A DNA stretch of 64,000 nt from NCBI GenBank assembly GCA_015680685.1, contig MNCI01009278.1, positions 8,212 to 72,211 of the forward strand, in the 5' to 3' direction. The stretch is from Gnetum montanum. Its lineage: Eukaryota > Streptophyta > Gnetopsida > Gnetales > Gnetaceae. Below the pieces are notes generated by a model that had not been told where the DNA came from, ran no database searches, and was given only the letters and a program-made list of their open reading frames with translations. Of the stretch, positions 56,928 to 64,000 are shown one piece after another. Numbering within the stretch: the stretch's first letter is position 1; each line of letters opens with the position of its first letter. The translations under genes and the position numbers were made by a program.

Positions 56928-57754
56928 TGATGAACCACGATATCAGGGCCATGATATTGGGTTCGCGATATCGGAGCCTACCATGCGATGTCGAATACCC
57001 GATATCAGGACCTACCTCCTTGACTATAAATAAGAGGTAGGCACACTTGGTTTTGTAGTTAGATATTTAGTCCCTTAGCCAAACTCTTGCTCTTTCTCCC
57101 CTCCAGAGTTAGAATTATTTCTGTGTGCCCGTAGTAGGAGTCATCAAGTGAACGGATCTTTATTCGAGCATTATGTACCTGAGCACACTTTGTGTACGGC
57201 AATAAAGACAAACTTTGTGATAAACCTTGTAGCATCTAGAATATATTAGTTAATGTTAATTAATGTTATTAAATGCTTTCTTAGTTAATTAATGATTCTC
57301 TCTCACCCTACAACTCTCCTAAGTAAGCACACATAGTACGATCACTTCAAGCATGCGTGTAACACTTGGTAACCCAGTAATGATTAGCATTTGGTAATCC
57401 CAGTAGTGTTGCACTGGTTCAGGACGTGTACAGCAAGTCAGAACGGATACTAATGTTAGGATTAGTTAAAGCCTAGTTAATCAGTAGTTAAGTTAAATTA
57501 GTCACTTAGTTATCTCTCTCTCTTCCCTTATTAGCAGTAGGACATAAAAACATAAAAGCCATAAAAATCATATGCCTCAAGCTTACTTAACCATATAATC
57601 ATGACATACAGATAAGTTTGGAAAGACAACAATCAACCAACTTGTCCTTGTTCCACAAGGGTGCATAAGCACTTAGACCTTGGAATTTGACTGGATCATG
57701 TGTGAAACACTCGTATTTATATGGTTAAGTGTAAGGGTACCTCGCCACTCATCA
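56928..57754 (+). repeat. LTR shared by fragment J and element I
   Basis: 827 bases from TGATGAACC to CACTCATCA. U3 cluster 56935-57010 with GATATCAGG, GATATCGG and GATGTCG cores, then TATAAATA at 57025-57032. It has a polypurine tract on its left and a primer-binding site on its right, so it is the 3' LTR of J and the 5' LTR of I at once. Confidence 0.9.
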
Positions 57755-57773
57755 TCGGCACCGTTGCCAGGGA
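57755..57773 (+). promoter_or_regulatory. Primer-binding site of element I
   Basis: TCGGCACCGTTGCCAGGGA follows the LTR, matching the tRNA-Asp type PBS at about 15 of 18 positions. Confidence 0.8.
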
Positions 57774-57890
57774 TTTAGTTATTTGTACGTTAATTAGAAC
57801 TTAGGAAATCATTCACATCATTGGAAAGAACCCTTAGGGTTGGTTTAGAAAATAAAAAATAAGAATACATTGCACACTGAATAGACAAGT

Positions 57891-60190
57891 ATGTCTCCTT
57901 CTTCATATGAAAGCTCCTCACCGCCTAAGTCTAAAACAAGAAACAATCGACGACGTAATACACATGACGTTGATCCGCCAGTCCCTCAACAAGTTCAAGT
58001 GGTATATATTCATCCCGATGAGTATATACTAGACTTCACCTTTAGCCTCCATCAAGATGAACAGTTGCATTGGAAAAAATTAGAAGGTAACATAGTGTTA
58101 CCTCCTAATCATTCAGTCCCCAGCATGCTTCTTCGTGTCCTCACACGAATTGGCATTCCGCACTTACATGTAGAATACATTGTGCAAGACCATAACTCGA
58201 GAGAATACCGTCCCACAGAGGCACAACGTCAAAGGGACTTGCAACAGGAGAGACATCATAAGTCTTTAAAGGGTAAGTGGTCCTAGGATGTCCCACATGT
58301 CTTAAGCGAAAATGAGGGTGGTGAACCTACCTCAGGTAGTCACCCACACAACAATGTTCCTCCCCTTGAATTTGGCCAAGGGGTTGTGTATCAGAACCTG
58401 CATTCCACTACTCATAACCCAGGTTCTGATACCCATGAGCACAAAGGGTCCAAAAAAGGGACACGAACACATGATAAAGCTGGACATTCTGATCACAATT
58501 GCGATCGAGGCTGTGATTGCCGAAGAGAAGGTAGCAGACACCGTCATGGTGACGGTTCTCCTTCTTCTTCACCTTCATCATCTCCTTCACCCTCTCCCTC
58601 AATATCTAGATGCAGTCATAAAGAAAAAGACCATGGGGATAAAGGTAAGCAAAGTGGAAGTCATAGGCGAAACAGCCAGGAAAGGGGACGAGAGCACTCT
58701 AGAGAATCACAACATAGAAGAAGGGAGAGTAGGGAACAACGTAGGCATCATAGATACCATGGACGAGATAATCACGATGAACCCCTACTCGCTACTCGAA
58801 GTATGTTAGACATAATTGAGGCTATTAGAATTTTAACAAGGCACCAGAAAGATAGTAGGATCAAGAGATTAGATATGAACAACATCCCACAATTTGAAGG
58901 GGGATACAAAGCTGATCCTCAAAATCACTTATAAGCATTCCATGATGCATGTGCCTTACAAAACATAGAGAACAAATGGCAAAAACTTAAGTTTTTCCCA
59001 TGGACACTAGTTAAAGAAGTGGAAAGCTGGTACTGGTCCTTAGAACCAGAATCCATTCTTAGGTGGAGTACAATGTTAGAATTATTCAACAATAACTACC
59101 AAACGTACTCCCAAGTGTCCAACTTGCAAAAGCAAATCCAAGGCTGGAAACAAGGAGGACATAAACCCTTGGATGCTACCATGGGCTAATACTACACACT
59201 GTTACATCATTGTCCTAGCCATGATTATTCGAAGAGGGATCAACTACACCATCTCATAGATGGGCTTAGGCATGAAACGAGAAGAACCCTTGGGACTTAT
59301 GCCCAAGGAAGACTATCCAAGCTTAGGTTCCATCAAATTCAAAGACTATTGGAGCAAGTGGCTAAGGAAGAAGGTGAGTACGGAAGAGAGAAAGTGTGGA
59401 AGAGTATAACCAAGATCCTTCCCTCTAGAAGAGGGAAGTAAGATTTCGTGAGGATGAAGAAGAGTCACCACTTGAAGAGATGGTGAATAGGAAAATTTTG
59501 CCTATCTAAAAGTTGACATAAAAAGTATCGGCAAAGGTAGATCAAATGTGGGATTCCCTAGACAATAGATTTCAATCTATTCTTAAAATAGTAGAGGAGT
59601 CTAGAGAGCAAGGTAGTGATTACGAAAAAAGAAAAAAGAGAGAAGCTGAACATGCACGTAGCAAGGGTAAGGGCAAAGTTGCCATCATTGAAGAGGTTGT
59701 GGAGTTGAAAACAGAAAATGATAGTGGATGCGAGATATGTCAATATGACCATCCTAAGGGATGTTTCCCTATAATCTCACATCTACAGGAGTCTGGGGTG
59801 TATGCCCTCAACCCACAATTGAACAAATGACAAACACCTCGAAAGTTACCTTATCCTCAAGGTAACCCAAGACAGTTCCACCAACCCTTAACGTATTATC
59901 CCAGTGGAACTCCACCACAACCGATTGAGCAATATCAATAGTGGCCCTACCCACAATCATGGGGAATGCCACCACAAAGGCAACAGTATCCTTACTGGCA
60001 ACCTGACCCATATGGATATTATGTGCAGTAACCAATCTCTCCACATGACTCTACTGGTCACGGTACTCCTCAACCTCACTACCAAGCTCGTGAGTATTAT
60101 AGGACTCCTTCTCCTAGGGACAATGTTCCACAAACGTGCCATCCTTCTCATCCAGTTGCATCTCTTCCACCAATAGCTCCATTACCACCT
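57891..60190 (+). pseudogene. gag: Gag of element I, long type with Ser/Arg-rich N-terminus
   Basis: ATG 57891 (MSPSSYESSSPPKSKTRNN) about 118 bases after the PBS. N-terminal region of about 290 codons, frameshifted near 58290-58390: VPQQVQVVYIHPDEYILDFT, then SSPSSSPSPSPSISRCSHKE and basic repeats such as RREGSRHRHGD and HRRNSQERGREHSRES. The core starts near 58780 (LLATRSMLDIIEAIRIL, MNNIPQFEGGYKADPQNHL) and continues through WYWSLEPESILRWSTMLELF, LQKQIQGWKQGGHKPLDA and GTYAQGRLSKL to about 59370. The zinc knuckle is CEICQYDHPKGC at 59728-59765. A Gln/Pro/Tyr-rich tail follows. The N-terminus is about 220 residues longer than in A, B, D and G. Confidence 0.8.
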
Positions 60191-60199
60191 ACTCTAGCT

Positions 60200-60967
60200 A
60201 TGCAAGGTGAAATCCCTACCCAGTCGCAACAACGTAATGCCACAAGGGCTATTAACTCTCAACCTACTGTTGGTTCCAACAACCACATGAAGAAAAGACC
60301 TTTCTTTAGAACCAACAGTCCAACCAAGCCCTTGCAATCACAAGTGGCCGATTCCTTAGATGCCTTAGTATCAATCAAAACTTTGAAGCCTCCTTCAACT
60401 CAACCACCACACTCAACGCATATAGTCATGCTAACACATGTCGTCACTGATTGGATCAAAGCTAGCGATCTTCCCAAGAAATTCTTTGATCCTGGGAGTC
60501 CTCTGATATATTTACAAATCACTAAAAATGAACCATGCAAGGCTCTTTTGGATTCAGGTTCTGGTGTCAACTTGATTTCTCAAGAAATGTACAAGGCCTG
60601 GAACCTACCTCCATTGAAAAAGAGCAACATTCATCTAGAGTTGGCCAACCAGTCCATCACTATCCCATTGGGACTAGTGGAGGACATTGTTATCACTATT
60701 TGTGGATGGTCATACCCAGTTGATTTCCTAGTGATTCAGGTGAACAACGGTAAGGGGGACTTCCCAATCATACTGGGAAGATCATGGCTAAGCATAGTTT
60801 ACTTGCACCTAGGAATCCATGATCTCTCCTTGGAAATATCAAAGAAAAACACATTTGGAAAGATCAAGAAGAAGAAAGTTCCATGCATCACATACAGTGA
60901 CACAGGGTGTAATTACGTGCAAAGGTCATGGGTTATGCAAAGTTTAACATTGCCTACATGCAATTAG
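60200..60967 (+). pseudogene. Protease region of element I
   Basis: Open for 255 codons. KRPFFRTNSPTKPLQSQ links Gag to VTDWIKASDLPKKFFDPGSP. The active site is CKALLDSGSGVNLIS (Asp-Ser-Gly at about 60550), the flap region NQSITIPLGLVEDIVITICG, and the closing ILGRSWLSIVYLHLGI motif at about 60770. This order is the standard retroviral-type aspartic protease of plant Ty3/gypsy elements. It is the best-preserved pol domain of I. It would cleave the Gag-Pol polyprotein within the particle. Confidence 0.88.
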
Positions 60968-60976
60968 TGTGCACAA

Positions 60977-62435
60977 GTGATCAACATACAAAGATGCCTG
61001 TATGCAGTAGCAACACAACAGGAAGATTTCCAGTGGCTAACAGCTAATCAAGAAAGTAGTTCACTTATATGCATGGAACCAACTGAGGGTTTGACTTACG
61101 CCTACATCGATAGCATAGACACATTAGGGCAAGTCCATCGCCAACTTCCAAGTCTTAACCTTGAAAATATCAACTGGGGGAAGTTAAAAATCCCTGAGAA
61201 ATTTAAGTAGGAACCCCTTGAGCTAAAACCATTGCCCACTGGTATGGAATACATGTTCCTTAAAAATAGGAAGCCGGTAATTATTAATGTTAAGCTTGCT
61301 CCACAAGAAAAAGAGAGACTGCTAAAAGTGATAAATAAATGGTCGAAAGCCTTCACTTGGTCATATCCTGAATTAACTAGAACAAATCCTAGGATATGCC
61401 AACATAGAATTTACACTAACCCCTCCATGAAGCCTCGAAGACAACCACAGAGGTGTTTGAACCCAAAGCTGAAGTAAGTAGTCAAGGAAGAAATGGAACA
61501 ACTTCTCAAGGCTGGGTTCATATACCCCATTGCTAATAGCAAATGGATTAGCCCCTTAGTTATTGTGCCTAAAAAGGGAGGCAAATGGAGGGTGTGCATA
61601 GATTTCAAGCTATTGAATATGGCAACATTTAAAGATCACTTTTCGTTGCCATTTGTTGACCAAGTCTTAAACACCATTGCAGGGCATCGCTATTATAGTT
61701 TTCTAGATGGATATAGTGGATATAGCAAACTACAAAAAGCCCCAGAAGACCAAGCCAAGACTACATTCACCAATCCGTGGGGAACATTTGCATACAAACA
61801 GATGTTGTTTGGCTTGTGCAATGCCCCTGCAACATTTCAATGATTAGTTCTAAGCATATTCCAGTAGCAGATAGGAAACGATGTGGAGGTATTTATGGAT
61901 GACTTCTCCACTTATGGAGCAAAATTTGATCAAGCCTTGGACTGGTTAGAGCAAGTGTTAAAAAGATGTTTAGAAACCAATTTGAGGCTCAACTAGCAGA
62001 AAAGCCATTTGATGGTCTAAGAAGGCATAGTACTAGGGCACAAAATCTCACACACAGGGATAGAGGTAGACCCCAAGAGAATCAAAGTTATCCAAGGAAT
62101 TACCCGTCAACCAGAAACTATCAAAGATATTCGGTCATTCCTTGGACACACTAGCTACTATAGGAGATTTATTAAGAAATTTTCAAAGTTGCCAAACCAT
62201 TGGTGAAATTAACAAAAAAGGACATACCTTTTGAATGGACCAGGGAATGCAAACTAGCCTTCCAAACTTTAAAATAGAAGCTAGTAGAAACACCCATTCT
62301 ACAAGCTCCTGATTGGTCCAAACCATTCCATATTGTGACTGATGTATCCAACTATGCCTTAGGAGCTGTACTTACATAGTTAGATGATCAAAAGTGTCCT
62401 TATTACATCCACTGTGCAAGTAGAAGTATCGTTGG
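60977..62435 (+). pseudogene. Reverse transcriptase and partial RNase H of element I
   Basis: Linker with SLICMEPTEGLTYAYIDSID, then PTGMEYMFLKNRKPVIINVK (61232 on). RT: AGFIYPIANSKWISPLVIVP, CIDFKLLNMATFKDHFSLPF, YYSFLDGYSGYSKLQKAPED, AYKQMLFGLCNAPATFQ, EVFMDDFSTYGAKFDQALD (catalytic FMDD at about 61895), VLGHKISHTGIEVDP, RSFLGHTSYYRRFIKKFSK. RNase H: FHIVTDVSNYALGAVLT (first Asp) up to YYIHCAS at 62410, then sequence breaks off at N 62436 and the remaining RNase H is missing compared with F. Stops near 61210, 61476, 61845 and 61995. Confidence 0.88.
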
Positions 62436-62439
62436 TNTA

Positions 62440-63678
62440 GTTAAACCTTAAGAAGAAACAACAATTTTTTCACTGAGCCAAGTACTTTATGGAGATTAAT
62501 GGGCAACTTTACAAAGTGTGTCCCGATGGCTTGGTTTGATGATGTGTTCTTGATATAGATCAACTATGAGTTCTCCAAGATGCTCATGATGGTCCTTGTG
62601 GGGGTTATTACGCTGGGAGACAAATGGCCATCAAGATCTTACTTGTAGGATATTATTGGCCTACATTGTTTTGGGACACCCATCAATTCGTCCAATCTTG
62701 TGAGCGCTATCAATGTGATGGGGGAATGACTGCTAGAATGGAGGGTCCACAAAAATGGATCCAATCGTTAGAACCCTTCGACATTTGGGGAATTGATTTT
62801 ATGGGGCCAATTACACCAATGTCCAATGGAAAAGCTTATATTATTGTTGTTGTTGATTACCTAACAAAATGGGTAGAAGCAGCTGCTATTAAGGGTTGTA
62901 CATCATCTACAGCTGCACAATTTGTTTAACAACAAATCGTAAACAAGTTTGGTGTGCCTCGTGCACTTATTTTAGACAATGGTACATACTTCACAAGTGT
63001 AACTTTTTAGAAATTAATGCACACTTAGGGGTTGAACACAAATTGACAACAGCGTACCACCCCCAAGAAAACGACCAAGCCAAAGTCACCAACAGGGGGA
63101 TTACAAAGATATTGACAAGAACTATTAGCAAGTTTAGGTGAGACTGGAGCACTAAACTGAATGATGCTCTTTGGGCATACTGCTCCACATGAAAACTCCC
63201 TACATGCTACTCTCCCTATGAGTTAGTGTACTGTAAATGACCAACACTTCCCATTCAAACTGAGTTTCGTACACTATCCATGGCATGTGACCTCAACCTT
63301 GACCTTGATCTAGCATAGAAACAACAGTTAGTAACCCTTAACTTGCTAGATGAAAATCAACTAGCTGCCCTATCATCTAACGAATTACACAAGTCATTCA
63401 ATAAACAACATCATGACCTAAGTATTAGGAAAGTTAAATATCAACCAGGAGATAAGGTTCTCTACTAGAATCCCACACATGTGCCACAACATACTAAATT
63501 TCAAACACTGTGGGAAGGACCTTATATTATTTATGAAACTTTTCCTTCAGGGGCCATGACAATATACAAACTTGAGAGCCCAGACAAGAAATTGTTGGTT
63601 AACGTGCAACAAACCAAACCTCTCCATGAGCTTAGGACAACCAGTACACATGCTACCTTTGTTGATGGACAACCTTGA
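62440..63678 (+). pseudogene. Integrase of element I
   Basis: The H2C2 region is DAHDGPCGGYYAGRQ and YYWPTLFWDTHQFVQSCERY (62580-62720). Core: EPFDIWGIDFMGPITP (Asp codon at 62795), RALILDNGTYFTS (Asp codon at 62975), then a one-base loss near 63010 and NDQAKVTNRGITKILTRT, with Lys (63082) at the place of the catalytic Glu. Allowing for the lost base, the spacing is D-35-K. C-terminal: YSPYELVYC, VKYQPGDKVLY, PQHTKFQTLWEGPYIIYE and YKLESPDKKLLVNVQQTKPL, stop after VDGQP. At least four other stops. Confidence 0.87.
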
Positions 63679-64000
63679 TCACTATTTCGGATCTCCTCCT
63701 TCCAACTTAGTTGTGGGGGAGATGGCCACCTATGCTAACCATTTTAGGCCCTCAGTTCTTTTCAAATTTTTGTTTTACACATTTTTGTTTTACACGTTTT
63801 TGTTTCACACATTTTTGTTTTACACATTTTTCCAACTTTTCTTATTTTTGTTTTACACCATCGTTCATATTTTTACTATTTCTTTGTTTGCTTGATTTAC
63901 TTTTATTCATCATCTAATAAGTGCTCATGATGGTGGATTGAATTATATCATATTGATTGCTAATGTTTGGTTTTTACCTTTGAATTAAGATGCTGATATT
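63679..64000 (+). other. T-rich spacer downstream of integrase in element I
   Basis: It begins CAACTTAGTTGTGGGGGAGATGGCC (split motif, about 63700-63725), then a T-rich tract with a 15-base tandem unit at 63766-63825. No coding signal. ORF2 is expected beyond the window. Confidence 0.55.
63766..63825. repeat. Four tandem 15-base units (ATTTTTGTTTTACAC)
   Basis: Units start at 63766, 63781, 63796 and 63811; the third differs at two positions. F has similar TTTTACACA units in the same place (49880-49960). Confidence 0.85.

Larger units (their letters stand above)
56928..64000 (+). mobile_element. Element I: autonomous-type family member, runs past the window end
   Basis: Plus-strand order: LTR, PBS, long gag, protease, RT, truncated RNase H, integrase and T-rich spacer; the window stops where ORF2 would be expected. 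The RNase H and part of the RT-IN link are lost around the single N at 62436. Many stops, so the copy is dead. It is paired with F as the pol-bearing tier of the family. Confidence 0.85.

Overview
The window is nuclear plant repeat DNA: nested LTR retrotransposons in various states of decay, with no convincing host protein gene, rRNA or intact tRNA gene. A seed plant with a large, slowly purged genome fits. A broken GIY-YIG nuclease of Penelope-like type at about 38.2 kb hints at a conifer, because from memory such elements are known there and rare in other land plants. That assignment is an inference. Two N-runs (31932-32034 and 47083-47757) and three single-N joins show this is a draft assembly.

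Most of the sequence belongs to one Ty3/gypsy family of the Athila-like kind. Its features are a PBS resembling the complement of the tRNA-Asp 3' end, a Retrotrans_gag-like Gag, and an extra ORF after pol. LTRs are mostly about 0.82-0.88 kb, begin TGATG and usually end CTCATCA. Target duplications are 5 bp. Layout: A (+, 1-6405, gag plus ORF2, left end outside the window, LTR clipped); B (-, 7963-16171, complete, TSD TTCAT); a solo LTR (+, 17422-18258, TSD CTTTG); C (-, 19779-37221, TSD CAAAT) carrying nested D (-, 27833-36159, TSD ATTGT); F (-, 40579 to about 55990, gag-PR-RT-RH-IN-ORF2) carrying nested G (+, 43886-49497, TSD ACTAG); fragment J (+, about 55990-56927), which shares one LTR with I (+, 56928 to the window end, gag-pol). 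B and the solo LTR sit in an old Ty1/copia-like gag region on the minus strand (about 6.4-19.7 kb).

The family has two tiers. F and I encode protease, reverse transcriptase and integrase. A, B, C, D and G have no pol but keep gag and a second ORF of about 930 codons, ORF2. ORF2 occupies the env-like position in F. It has an N-terminal domain that looks like the 'putative plant transposon protein' domain and a long coiled coil. The pol-less copies presumably moved with pol proteins supplied by relatives such as F and I.

The most unusual signal is regulatory. Just upstream of the LTR TATA box are clusters of nested palindromes, for example GATATCGCGTACGCGATATC, and both their number and core sequence change between copies. 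B and C carry a second cluster plus TATAAATA inside the element, about 450-490 bp upstream of the ORF2 ATG, and each internal cluster resembles that element's own LTR cluster. ORF2 starts directly after a conserved splice-acceptor-like TTGCAG. Together these suggest that ORF2 has its own internal promoter, or a spliced subgenomic RNA, in a plant retrotransposon. All ORFs described are broken by stops or frameshifts, so these copies are relics.
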